Assembly (NCBI RefSeq): GCF_002980495.1
Contig: NZ_PVBR01000025.1
Span: 1 to 64,000, forward strand
DNA from: Phyllobacterium phragmitis
Lineage (GTDB): Bacteria > Pseudomonadota > Alphaproteobacteria > Rhizobiales > Rhizobiaceae
Length of the DNA stretch: 64,000 nucleotides
Direction: 5' to 3'
The notes beneath the pieces were generated by a model. The model was not told the DNA's origin. It made no database searches and saw only the letters and a program-made list of their open reading frames with translations. The position numbers and the translations under genes are program-made. Positions 28,857 to 37,804 of this stretch are shown here, piece after piece (positions within the stretch are counted from its first letter, which is position 1; each line of letters begins with the position of its first letter).

Positions 28857-29924
28857 GTGGCTTCGCTTGACATGACGCCGATGGCCGGGCGTGGACGCGC
28901 CCGCGCCACCAGGCTGGCCTTTTCGATCGGCACATTCCTGGTCATCGTGGCCACGACCTATCTCGGTCTTCTCGCCGTGACCTTCTTCATCGGCCGCGTC
29001 ATTCCCATCGATCCGGTGCTGGCGATCCTTGGCGATCGTGCCCCAGCCAGCGCCATCGCGCGAACGCGCGAAGAACTGGGCCTGAACGAACCGCTCTACA
29101 CGCAATTCTTCATCTATGTCTCGAAGGTTCTCCACGGTGATTTCGGCACATCCGTTCTGACCAGCAATCCGGTCATGACCGATATCCGCCGCGTCTTTCC
29201 CGCGACGATGGAACTGGCCACGCTCGGAACGCTCATCGGCTCGCTGATCGGGGTTCCGCTCGGCGTTCTGGCCGCCGTCAAGCGTGGCAGCTTCATCGAC
29301 CAGACGGTGCGGATCATCGGCCTTTTCGGCTATTCCGTGCCGATCTTCTGGCTCGGCCTGATCGCGCTTCTGATCTTCTATGCCCGCCTCGGCTGGACGG
29401 CAGGGCCCGGACGCATCGATGTCGTGTTCGAATACACATTCACCCCGATTACCGGTTTCTATATCATCGACGCTGTTCTGCAGCGCCAATGGGACGCCCT
29501 GCGCGACATTCTCAGCCACATCGTCCTGCCCGCCTGCCTGCTCGGCTATTATTCGCTTGCCTATATCAGCCGCATGACCCGCTCCTTCATGCTGAACGAG
29601 CTGGAACAGGAATATATCGTCGCCGCGCGCGCCAAGGGTTTGTCGGAGAGCCGCATCATCTGGCGGCATGCGCTACGCAACGCCGCCGTGCCGCTGGTAA
29701 CCGTGATCGCGCTTTCCTATGCCGGACTGCTCGAAGGTTCGGTTCTCACCGAAACCGTCTTCGCCTGGCCAGGGCTCGGCCAATACATCACCAATTCGCT
29801 GCAGAACGCCGATATGAACGCTGTTCTCGGCGGCACCATCATCATCGGCTCGGTCTTCATCGCCCTCAATCTCGTCTCCGATCTTCTCTATCGGACACTC
29901 GACCCCAGGACGCGCGCACGATGA
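28857..29924 (+). CDS. dppB: Peptide ABC transporter permease, DppB-type
   Basis: 355-aa inner membrane permease. Family marks are the long first periplasmic loop ending ELGLNEPLYTQFFIYVSKVLHGDFGTS, and the cytoplasmic coupling loop EYIVAARAKGLSESRIIWRHALRNA that contacts the ATPase. The start is a GTG three bases after the stop of the binding-protein gene. It overlaps the next permease by four bases. Confidence 0.9.
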   Translation: MASLDMTPMAGRGRARATRLAFSIGTFLVIVATTYLGLLAVTFFIGRVIPIDPVLAILGDRAPASAIARTREELGLNEPLYTQFFIYVSKVLHGDFGTSVLTSNPVMTDIRRVFPATMELATLGTLIGSLIGVPLGVLAAVKRGSFIDQTVRIIGLFGYSVPIFWLGLIALLIFYARLGWTAGPGRIDVVFEYTFTPITGFYIIDAVLQRQWDALRDILSHIVLPACLLGYYSLAYISRMTRSFMLNELEQEYIVAARAKGLSESRIIWRHALRNAAVPLVTVIALSYAGLLEGSVLTETVFAWPGLGQYITNSLQNADMNAVLGGTIIIGSVFIALNLVSDLLYRTLDPRTRAR

Positions 29925-30850
29925 GCGAACTCACCCCAACAGCCCGGCAGACCCGCCGCGACTGGCTCCTCTCCGACCGGCCGCAATCACGCATGCAGGC
30001 GCGGCTCGGCCGCTTCTACATGATCTGGCGGCGCTTCAGCGCCAACAAGCTCGCCGTCGTCGGCCTGATCATCATCCTGGCGCTGCTCTTCGTCGCCGCC
30101 TTCGCCAATCTGCTGGCGCCCTATTCACCCACCCTCGGCGATCTGCGCACCACGCGGCTTCTGCCGCCCAGCGGCGACTATCTCCTCGGCACCGACGATC
30201 AGGGCCGCGATATTCTCTCGCGGCTGATCTATGGCTCACGGCTGACGCTCTATGTCGTCCTGCTCGTCGCCATTATCGCCGCACCCGTCGGCCTTCTGGT
30301 GGGAACCGTCGCCGGCTATGCGGGCGGATGGGTCGATGCGGTGCTGATGCGCATCACCGATATCTTTCTGGCCTTTCCGAAACTCATCCTGGCGCTCGCC
30401 TTCGTCGCGGCGCTTGGACCGGGGATCGAGAATGCCGTCATCGCCATCGCCATCACCTCATGGCCGCCCTATGCGCGCATCGCGCGGGCCGAAACGCTGA
30501 CGGTGCGCAATTCCGACTATATCGCTGCCGTGCAGTTGATGGGCGCGTCCCCCACCCGCATCGTCATCCGTCACATCATGCCGCTTTGCCTGTCATCGCT
30601 CATCGTGCGCGTCACACTCGACATGGCCGGCATCATCCTGACCGCCGCCGGCCTCGGCTTCCTCGGCCTCGGAGCGCAGCCGCCATTGCCGGAATGGGGC
30701 GCGATGATCGCCTCCGGCCGTCGTTTCATTCTCGACCAGTGGTGGGTCGCCGCCATGCCCGGCCTGGCGATCCTCATCGTCAGCCTCGGCTTCAATCTTC
30801 TCGGCGACGGCCTGCGCGATGCGCTCGACCCCAGAGGCAGCAACCAATGA
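29921..30850 (+). CDS. dppC: Peptide ABC transporter permease, DppC-type
   Basis: 309-aa permease partner. The start is ATG at 29921, inside the stop of the preceding permease (ATGA), although the reading frame is open further upstream. It has the N-terminal soluble stretch and first helix NKLAVVGLIIILALLFVAAFANLLAP, the LGTDDQGRDILSRLIYGSR motif diagnostic of DppC/OppC, and the coupling loop SDYIAAVQLMGASPTRIVIRHIMP. It overlaps the next gene by four bases. Confidence 0.91.
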   Translation: MSELTPTARQTRRDWLLSDRPQSRMQARLGRFYMIWRRFSANKLAVVGLIIILALLFVAAFANLLAPYSPTLGDLRTTRLLPPSGDYLLGTDDQGRDILSRLIYGSRLTLYVVLLVAIIAAPVGLLVGTVAGYAGGWVDAVLMRITDIFLAFPKLILALAFVAALGPGIENAVIAIAITSWPPYARIARAETLTVRNSDYIAAVQLMGASPTRIVIRHIMPLCLSSLIVRVTLDMAGIILTAAGLGFLGLGAQPPLPEWGAMIASGRRFILDQWWVAAMPGLAILIVSLGFNLLGDGLRDALDPRGSNQ

Positions 30851-31676
30851 GCACGCTTCTCGACGTCGAAGACTTGCACGTGCGTTTCCCCACCCGCACC
30901 GGAACGATCGAGGCAGTGCGCGATATTTCCTTCTCGCTCGGGCGTGAACGGCTCGGTATCGTCGGCGAAAGCGGCTCCGGCAAGTCGCAGACCGGCCGCG
31001 CCATCATGGGGCTGACGCCGCCGCATGCGCAGGTGACCGCAAAGCGCCTCGAATTCGACGGCATCGATCTTCTGAAGATATCGGCGCGGGAACGCCGGGC
31101 GCTGCGCGGCAGCCGCATCGCCATGGTGTTGCAGGATCCGAAATATTCGCTCAACCCCGTCATGAGCATCGGCCGTCAGATCGTCGAGACGCTCCGCACC
31201 CATGAAAATGTCGGCCGCAACGAGGCGCGGTCGCGCACGCTGGAAATGCTGGAGGCCGTGCAGATCCGCGATCCCGAGCGCGTCTTCGATCTTTATCCGC
31301 ACGAAGTCTCCGGCGGCATGGGCCAGCGCGCCATGATCGCCATGATGCTGATCGCCGGGCCGGAACTGCTCATCGCCGACGAGCCGACCTCCGCCCTCGA
31401 CGTCACAGTGCAACTCGAAGTGCTGGGCATCCTCGACAACCTCGTCGCCGAGCGCGGCATGGGGCTGATCTTCATTTCGCACGATCTGCGCCTCGTCTCC
31501 TCCTTCTGCGATCGTGTCATCGTCATGTATGCCGGCCGCATCGTCGAGGAGATCGCGGCAAGCGACCTCGCCAATGCCAAACATCCCTATACGCAAGGCC
31601 TGCTCGACTGCATGCCGAAGATCGGCGCCGACCGTCATCCCCTGCCCACCCTGCAGCGCCAGGCGGAGTGGTCGCT

Positions 31677-31680
<4 letters not shown>
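30847..31680 (+). CDS. dppD: Peptide ABC transporter ATPase, DppD-type
   Basis: 277-aa ATPase subunit. Walker A is GESGSGKSQ (about residue 40), the signature is SGGMGQ, and Walker B is LLIADEPTSALD. The C-terminal oligopeptide-transporter domain is short (HPYTQGLLDCMPKIG). The ATG at 30847 overlaps the permease stop, and the long upstream extension of this frame is therefore a shadow. It works with the DppF-type ATPase next to it. Confidence 0.91.
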
Positions 31681-32441
<761 letters not shown>

Positions 32442-32443
32442 AA

Positions 32444-33463
32444 TCAAAAGCTTGCGCCGACTCTGAGCACGATCTTGCCCTGGATGTGTCCGCTAGCGGC
32501 GCGCTCGTGCGCTTTTTGCGCATCGCTAAGCGGAAACGTGCTGTCTATGGCGACGCGAACCGTCCCGGCATCGAGCAAGCGTCCGATTTCTGCGAGCTGT
32601 GAGCCATTTGAACGCACCTGGGTCATCGAAACCGTTATGCCCAGCCTCAACGCTTCCTCTGCGTCGGAAAAGCCGATGAACACCGGGAACAACGCCCCGC
32701 CACGCTTGAGCGTGCGCAAGAAGCGACCGGTGGTCGGACCACCCAGCGTGTCGAGGACGAGATCAACGTCATGCGCGACGTCCTCGGGAGGTGTCTTCGT
32801 GTAATCGATGAACTCGTCCGCGCCGAGATCACGAAGAAACGCCTCATGCTTGCCCGAAGCGACCGCAATGACATGCGCGCCCTTCCACTTCGCCAGTTGC
32901 ACCGCCAAGTGCCCAACGCCGCCTGCCGCACCATTGATAAGCACCGTCTTGCCATCAAGCGGCACCGGCCGATGCAGTTCCGCTTGAAGTGGATTTGGCT
33001 GTTCGTGCCCAAGCTCGACAAGGAACTGCCATGCCGTGAGCAGTGCCATCGGCGCCGCTGCGGCCTGCAAATGGTCAATGCCCGCCGGCTTCAGCGCAAG
33101 GTCGGACGCCGGCACGCTGACATACTCAGCGTATGCCTTGCTTTCCCCGACGCTGAAAAAACGCACCATCGAGTAAACTTCGTCTCCGACGGAAAAGCCT
33201 TGCACATCTTCGGCAACAGCCTCGACAACGCCTGATACATCGGTCCCCAGAATGATCGGGAAATTCCCCTGCGGACGCCATTCCGGAGCAAGCGCTTTAA
33301 AGCCATCGCGCAAATACCAGTCGGGAGGATTGATCCCAATGGCGTGAACGCGAACCAGCACCTCTCCCGACTTCAGTTCAGGCTTCGGCGCATCCTCGTA
33401 GCGCAGAACTTCTGGCCCACCAAATTCGTGAATCCGGATTGCTTTCATTGTTTCACTCGACAT
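32444..33463 (-). CDS. NADP-dependent quinone oxidoreductase-like protein (MDR superfamily)
   Basis: 339-aa medium-chain dehydrogenase/reductase of the zinc-free quinone oxidoreductase group. Recognisable are KAIRIHEFGGPEVLRYEDAPKPE at the start, the DVSGVVEAV segment, and the nucleotide loop VLINGAAGGVGHLAVQLAKWKGAHVIA. Its start at 33463 has AAGGA seven bases upstream. It is divergent from a TetR regulator, with two dyads between them, so it is probably the regulated target, induced by an electrophile or quinone-like compound. The gene ends three bases after the dppF stop. Confidence 0.88.
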   Translation of the reverse strand: MSSETMKAIRIHEFGGPEVLRYEDAPKPELKSGEVLVRVHAIGINPPDWYLRDGFKALAPEWRPQGNFPIILGTDVSGVVEAVAEDVQGFSVGDEVYSMVRFFSVGESKAYAEYVSVPASDLALKPAGIDHLQAAAAPMALLTAWQFLVELGHEQPNPLQAELHRPVPLDGKTVLINGAAGGVGHLAVQLAKWKGAHVIAVASGKHEAFLRDLGADEFIDYTKTPPEDVAHDVDLVLDTLGGPTTGRFLRTLKRGGALFPVFIGFSDAEEALRLGITVSMTQVRSNGSQLAEIGRLLDAGTVRVAIDSTFPLSDAQKAHERAASGHIQGKIVLRVGASF

Positions 33464-33496
33464 CGCTTTTCCTTTGCGGCGGATGTGCTATTAATT

Positions 33497-33536
33497 CGGA
33501 GCAGTGCTCCGCTCTAATATTCGGAGCGATGCTCCG
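33497..33536. promoter_or_regulatory. Two TetR-type operator dyads
   Basis: CGGAGCAGTGCTCCG (33497-33511) and CGGAGCGATGCTCCG (33522-33536) are near-identical 15-bp palindromes with arms CGGAGC/GCTCCG, centres 25 bp apart, in the 87-bp space between the divergent oxidoreductase and TetR genes. They are the likely binding sites of that TetR protein. Confidence 0.85.
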
Positions 33537-33550
33537 TTTGTCAAGGTGAG

Positions 33551-34108
33551 ATGATGCGAGCCGACGCGAAAAAGAACTACGACCAACTACTCGCCGTGGC
33601 GCGCGCCGTCGTGACCGAGCAAGGCGCCGACGCGTCGTTGCGTGACATTGCTCGCAAGGCAGGCGTGGGCCTCGGCACGCTGTACCGCCACTTTCCGACC
33701 AGGGAGGCGCTGCTTGAAGCCTTGCTCCGCACAAAATTCAACGAGTTGACGGAAAGGGCCAGCGAACTCGAAACACCGGGCGCGCCCGGTGACGCCCTTG
33801 TGACGTGGCTGCGTGAAACCGTCGCGATGGCGCATAATTACAGCGGCGCCATCGCCTTGATGGTGGCTGCAATCGCGGATGAAAATTCCGCGCTTCATGC
33901 CTCATGCGTCACCATGAAAGCAGCCGGTACGCGGCTCCTCGTCCGCGCTCAGACCGCAGGTGTGGCGCGTTCCGACATGGATGGCGCGGACCTGTTCGCA
34001 CTGGTGGGCGCGCTATCATGGATCGGCGACCAGCCTTCGCTTGCGCCACGCGCGGATCGTCTATTCGAAATTATCTCGAGTGCGATTCTGACGGATCAAC
34101 GAAGGTAG
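33551..34108 (+). CDS. TetR/AcrR-family transcriptional regulator
   Basis: 185-aa repressor. The N-terminal helix-turn-helix is clear (DASLRDIARKAGVGLGTLYRHFPTREALLEAL, about residues 28-60). The C-terminal ligand domain ends in the ADLFALVGALSWIGDQP block common in rhizobial members that control adjacent MDR oxidoreductases. The start is one of two adjacent ATGs at 33551. It is divergent from the oxidoreductase gene and almost certainly controls it and itself through the dyads. Confidence 0.9.
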   Translation: MMRADAKKNYDQLLAVARAVVTEQGADASLRDIARKAGVGLGTLYRHFPTREALLEALLRTKFNELTERASELETPGAPGDALVTWLRETVAMAHNYSGAIALMVAAIADENSALHASCVTMKAAGTRLLVRAQTAGVARSDMDGADLFALVGALSWIGDQPSLAPRADRLFEIISSAILTDQRR

Positions 34109-34131
34109 GACGCTCCAACACAGCCCTTCAA

Positions 34132-35856
34132 TCAGCTCCCCGTCAACTCGAACTGCGCATCATGCAGCCGCCGATAAACCCCATCTGCGGCAATCAGGTC
34201 ACGATGCCGCCCCTGCTCCGCCACGCCGGTCTCATCCACCACGACGATCCGGTCGGCATTCCTGATCGTCGCCAGCCGATGCGCAATAACCAGCGTTGTG
34301 CGTCCTGCGGAAAGCTCGGCAAGCGATTGCTGGATGGCGCGTTCGGTTTCGGTGTCGAGCGCCGATGTCGCCTCGTCGAGAATGAGGATCGGCGGGTTCT
34401 TCAGGAACATGCGCGCAATCGCCAGACGCTGCTTCTGGCCGCCCGACAGTTTCACGCCGCGCTCGCCGATGATGGTGTCGTAGCCCTCGGGCAGGCTCGC
34501 GATCATCGTATCGAGCCTTGCGCGCCGCGCTGCGGCCTCGATCTCCCGGTCGCTCGCATCGAGCCGGCCATAGGCGATGTTTTCCCGGATCGAGCCGCCG
34601 AACAGGAACACGTCCTGCTGCACGATGCCGATCTGGCTGCGCAGCGAGGCGAGCGTCATCTTGCGGATATCCACGCCGTCAATGGTGATCTCGCCCGCCT
34701 CGATCTCATAGAAGCGTGGCAGCAGCGAGCAGAGCGTGGTCTTGCCGGCCCCAGATGGGCCGACGAAAGCCACCGTCTCGCCCGCGCGGATTTCCAGATC
34801 GATATCGCGCAACACCTGCCGCTCGGCGCTATAGCCGAAACTGGCGCCGCGATAGCGGATTTCACCGCTGAGACCCGACACCGCAACCGCATCCGGCGCA
34901 TCGACGATATCAGGCTCGGTATCCAGAAGCTCGGTATAGCGGCGGAACCCGGCAATCCCCTTCGGATAGGTCTCGATGACCGAATTGATCTTCTCGACCG
35001 GGCGGATGAACACGGTTACCAGCAGCAGGAAGCTGATGAACCCGCCATTGGTCAATTGCCCATGCAGCACGAACCATGTCCCCGCCAGCATGACGATGAG
35101 CTGTGTCAGCCGCATCGACATGTAGCTGAGCGACGTGCTCGCCGCCATGATGCGGTAGGCATCGAGCTTGGTCTCACGATAGCGGCTGTTGTCGCGCGCG
35201 AAGAGCTTGCGCTCATATTCCTCATTGGCGAACGCCTGGACGACGCGCATACCACCGACATTCTCCTCGATGCGCACGTTGAAATCGCCGACGCGGCCAT
35301 AAAGCGCCTGCCAGTTCTGCGTCATGCGCCCGCCATAACGGCTGGTCACCCACGCCACCAGCGGCACGACGGCGACGGTGATCAGCGCCAGATGCACATT
35401 GATCGTGAACATCAGCACGAAGGCGCCGAGGAAGGTCATGATGGCGATGACGAGATCTTCCGGCCCATGATGCGCGACCTCGCCCACCTCCTCCAGATCC
35501 TTGGTGACGCGGCCGATCAGATGCCCGGTCTTGTTGTTGTCGTAGAAGCGGAAGGAGAGCTTCTGCAGATGATCGAACAGCTTGCGGCGCATCTCCGTCT
35601 CGATGTTGATGCCGAGCATATGCCCCCAATAGGTCACGACCGCCATCAGCCCGGTATTGACGAGATAGACCACGAGAAGCCCGGCTGAGGCGAGCAGGAT
35701 CAACACCCAATCCTGCCCCGGCAGGAGATGGTCGATAAACACCTTGATCGCCATGGGAAAGCCGAGTTCCAGAAGCCCCGACAGCACCGCGCAGCCGAAA
35801 TCGAGCAGGAACAGGCCCTTATAGGGCCTGTAATAGGAGAAAAACCGGCGGAGCAT
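34132..35856 (-). CDS. ABC exporter, fused permease-ATPase (MsbA-like)
   Basis: 574-aa half-transporter with six membrane helices (residues 1-310) and a C-terminal ATPase. Walker A is GPSGAGKTT, the signature KLSGGQKQRLAIARMFLK, and Walker B ILILDEATSALD; the H-loop is VIAHRLATI. The order membrane domain then ATPase marks an exporter of the MsbA/multidrug/lipid type. It lies next to a siderophore-interacting protein on the same strand, 62 bases downstream, so iron-related cargo is possible, though lipid or drug export is equally open. Confidence 0.88.
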   Translation of the reverse strand: MLRRFFSYYRPYKGLFLLDFGCAVLSGLLELGFPMAIKVFIDHLLPGQDWVLILLASAGLLVVYLVNTGLMAVVTYWGHMLGINIETEMRRKLFDHLQKLSFRFYDNNKTGHLIGRVTKDLEEVGEVAHHGPEDLVIAIMTFLGAFVLMFTINVHLALITVAVVPLVAWVTSRYGGRMTQNWQALYGRVGDFNVRIEENVGGMRVVQAFANEEYERKLFARDNSRYRETKLDAYRIMAASTSLSYMSMRLTQLIVMLAGTWFVLHGQLTNGGFISFLLLVTVFIRPVEKINSVIETYPKGIAGFRRYTELLDTEPDIVDAPDAVAVSGLSGEIRYRGASFGYSAERQVLRDIDLEIRAGETVAFVGPSGAGKTTLCSLLPRFYEIEAGEITIDGVDIRKMTLASLRSQIGIVQQDVFLFGGSIRENIAYGRLDASDREIEAAARRARLDTMIASLPEGYDTIIGERGVKLSGGQKQRLAIARMFLKNPPILILDEATSALDTETERAIQQSLAELSAGRTTLVIAHRLATIRNADRIVVVDETGVAEQGRHRDLIAADGVYRRLHDAQFELTGS

Positions 35857-35918
35857 AAGTCAGAACCTGGGTTTATCCGGCGAGAACCACCAGACATCGA
35901 TTGATATCGCCCCCGATA

Positions 35919-37022
35919 TCAATTGCCGTCGTCTTTGTCACGCCTTGCATTGTCGCCATCGAACCCGCGCCGCCAATAGGCGACGACAAGATGATCCTGC
36001 CGGTCGAGCTTGCGTTCCTTGCGCAGATAGCTGCGGATGGCGCGGAAAGCCGCGAATTCGCAACCCGCCCAGGCGAATGCACGCGTTCCCTCAGCCGGAA
36101 ATTCCACCGCGCGAACCGCATCTTCGAGAAGCGTTGTCGTTCCCGCTTCCCGGCCGTCGCGATGCAGCCAGACGAGATCGACATCGGCGTCCGAGCGCAA
36201 ATCCTGCTCCTCGGCGGCATTCTCAATCTCGATGCGCACCACGGCCTTCACATGGGCCGGCAGGCTTTCCAGAATGCGGCCGATGGCGGGAAGCGCCGTC
36301 TCGTCGCCGGCCAGCAGATACCAGTCGGCCTCGCCAACGCTGCCGCCGCCGGGCCCGGTCATCCCCACCGGATCGCCCTCTCCTGCATTCAATGCAAAGG
36401 AGGACCCGGGCGTCTCGTCGCCCTCGTGAATGACGATATCGATATCGACCTCACCCATCTCGACGTCGATATTGCGGATCGTATAGACACGGTTGGTAAG
36501 TTTCATCTCGCCATCCGGCCAGAGCGGCCGACCGTCTTCACCGGTGACGGGCCATTGCGGCGTGGTCACGCCCTTCGGCGGGAAAAACAGGCGGATATGC
36601 AGCCCACCCCGCGCGAAACGCTCGAGATTCCGCCCCCTAAGCCGCACGCGCCGCATATGCGGCGTCACATTGCGGGCCGAGACGACGCGCATCTCGCGGA
36701 AATAAGGCAGCGGCGCGCCGGCAGCGCCATCGCCGATCCAGACGATCCTCGGCGTCTCACCATCGGCAAATTCCAGAACATGCTCGGCCATGGAGTGCTT
36801 CATATAGGCAAGCCCGGTATCGTCCTCGCCTTCGGCATGGAAGGTCAGGCTCTCATCATCAGCCTCGATCATCGCGCGCCCATAGGACAGCGCGATCTCA
36901 CCCCTTCGCTCAGCCGAGGAAATGTCGGCATATTCCGCGAAATGTTCGAGAAGCCTGCTCATGATGATATCGGGCTTCGAAAGCGTGACGCGCGCGGTCG
37001 CGCTCAAACGGCTATGCTGCAT
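35919..37022 (-). CDS. Siderophore-interacting protein (DUF2218 + FAD-binding ferric reductase)
   Basis: 367-aa protein with an N-terminal DUF2218 domain (residues 1-90, ending KHSMAEHVLEFAD) and a ViuB/SIP-type reductase domain: FAD-binding part with NRVYTIRNIDVEMGEVDIDIVIHE and a NAD(P)H-binding part GEADWYLLAGDETALPAIGRIL. The C-terminal FAWAGCEFAAFRAIRSYLRKE is also diagnostic. It reduces ferric siderophores in the cytoplasm. The start at 37022 is supported by GGGAG and family length; the open frame runs upstream to 37106. A TGA-N9-TCA operator lies 70 bp upstream, indicating iron control. Confidence 0.9.
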   Translation of the reverse strand: MQHSRLSATARVTLSKPDIIMSRLLEHFAEYADISSAERRGEIALSYGRAMIEADDESLTFHAEGEDDTGLAYMKHSMAEHVLEFADGETPRIVWIGDGAAGAPLPYFREMRVVSARNVTPHMRRVRLRGRNLERFARGGLHIRLFFPPKGVTTPQWPVTGEDGRPLWPDGEMKLTNRVYTIRNIDVEMGEVDIDIVIHEGDETPGSSFALNAGEGDPVGMTGPGGGSVGEADWYLLAGDETALPAIGRILESLPAHVKAVVRIEIENAAEEQDLRSDADVDLVWLHRDGREAGTTTLLEDAVRAVEFPAEGTRAFAWAGCEFAAFRAIRSYLRKERKLDRQDHLVVAYWRRGFDGDNARRDKDDGN

Positions 37023-37086
37023 TTCTGAACTCCCGGAGATATCCGATGGAACCGATTGGATCGGTAGCAAAGGACTAGCCGAAAGT

Positions 37087-37109
37087 AACATGACTTCGCA
37101 AGTCATGTT
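37087..37109 (-). promoter_or_regulatory. Iron-responsive operator (IRO, RirA-type)
   Basis: The perfect palindrome AACATGACTT-CGC-AAGTCATGTT contains TGA-N9-TCA, the IRO motif bound by the rhizobial iron regulator RirA. It lies upstream of the siderophore-interacting protein gene. Assignment is by motif and target gene function. Confidence 0.7.
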
Positions 37110-37193
37110 TTAAAAGCGGACAATTTTAGCCAGGATTTCTGCGTATGCAGGTCACATCGAAATGGCCATTGAAATGCGACTGCCTATGGGAAA

Positions 37194-37319
37194 TTACCGG
37201 CGCGAATGCTTGGCGTCAGCGCACTTGTTCAGGTGCTGTTGCCAACGGACAGCACCATAGCCACCTGCGGCTATCAGAACCGGCAAAATGAACAGATAAA
37301 AAATCTGGGCCCCGGCCAT
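37194..37319 (-). CDS. Small membrane protein C (41 aa), third of three paralogues
   Basis: Begins MAGAQIFYLFILPVLIAAGG and ends in a basic tail with KHSRR. One membrane helix (about residues 5-25). It starts six bases after the stop of protein B, with a weak GAGAGC ribosome site. It shares with proteins A and B the pattern M(T/A)xxQ(I/L)F, then a hydrophobic helix with a proline near residue 13 and a charged tail. No known family is recognised. Confidence 0.7.
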   Translation of the reverse strand: MAGAQIFYLFILPVLIAAGGYGAVRWQQHLNKCADAKHSRR

Positions 37320-37325
37320 CTGCTC

Positions 37326-37451
37326 TCAACGACCGGAATTTTTGATGCCAGCGCGCTCATTCTGGTATTCGGTCCAAAATACAATCACCCAACCAAGGGC
37401 GACGATAACGAGTGGCAGGATCACAAAGGCAAATAGCTGTGTACCGGTCAT
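37326..37451 (-). CDS. Small membrane protein B (41 aa), second of three paralogues
   Basis: Begins MTGTQLFAFVILPLVIVALG and has a polar tail (WTEYQNERAGIKNSGR). One predicted helix, residues 6-27. It starts three bases after the stop of protein A with no visible Shine-Dalgarno, so translation is probably coupled. Same length as protein C and similar N-terminus. Function unknown; possibly a small subunit of a membrane complex. Confidence 0.7.
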   Translation of the reverse strand: MTGTQLFAFVILPLVIVALGWVIVFWTEYQNERAGIKNSGR

Positions 37452-37454
37452 ATT

Positions 37455-37562
37455 TTAACGGTCGGAATGGCTGTTAAAATATTTCTGATATCCAAGCCAG
37501 CCGAAGCAAGCTACACCAACAAGGATCGGAAAAACCCACCACATGAATATCTGAGCGGTCAT
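37455..37562 (-). CDS. Small membrane protein A (35 aa), first of three paralogues
   Basis: Begins MTAQIFMWWVFPILVGVACF and ends YQKYFNSHSDR. One predicted helix (residues 5-25). Its ATG overlaps the stop of protein D (ATGA), and GGGAG lies about nine bases before it. It is the shortest of the three related proteins. All three read in series behind cobL and protein D. No homologous family is recognised by eye. Confidence 0.7.
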   Translation of the reverse strand: MTAQIFMWWVFPILVGVACFGWLGYQKYFNSHSDR

Positions 37563-37774
37563 GACCGTAGTCTCCCGAGGACAAATCTTGCTATTAAATG
37601 TAGTCCAACTGCCGGAAAAATCCAAGCGGTGATATTTATAGCGGGTAAAATCATGCTGGTGCCGGGCGTGAAATTGAACGTGTTGCCAAGCACACCGACG
37701 GCAATGAACGCAGTCGATAATCGATCCAGATTGTTCGCCAATAGTTTCGTACGTTCATTTTGAATTAGCGACAT
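37559..37774 (-). CDS. Small membrane protein D (71 aa), first gene after cobL
   Basis: 71-aa protein starting MSLIQNERTKLLANNLDRLS, with two predicted helices (about 20-35 and 41-60) and a basic end (FVLGRLRS). A very strong GGGAGGGGG lies three bases before the ATG. It starts 30 bases after the cobL stop on the same strand and overlaps protein A. Proteins of this size starting with xxxNERxKLxA occur in alphaproteobacteria and are sometimes labelled as transporters without proof. I assign no function. Confidence 0.72.
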   Translation of the reverse strand: MSLIQNERTKLLANNLDRLSTAFIAVGVLGNTFNFTPGTSMILPAINITAWIFPAVGLHLIARFVLGRLRS

Positions 37775-37804
37775 ATTCCCCCTCCCACTAAATTTCTGTC
37801 TCGT

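Noticed and set aside
26943-29669. 908-aa minus-strand frame opposite the peptide transporter genes
   Set aside because: It spans parts of three clear genes and their gaps on the other strand, and has no recognisable domain.
33904-35688. 594-aa plus-strand frame opposite the MsbA-like exporter
   Set aside because: Exporter motifs on the minus strand (Walker A, LSGGQ, Walker B) are complete; this frame has none.
37206-37763. Plus-strand frames of 76 and 98 aa in the small-protein region
   Set aside because: The minus strand holds four coupled frames with helices and paralogy; the plus frames have mixed composition and no ribosome sites.
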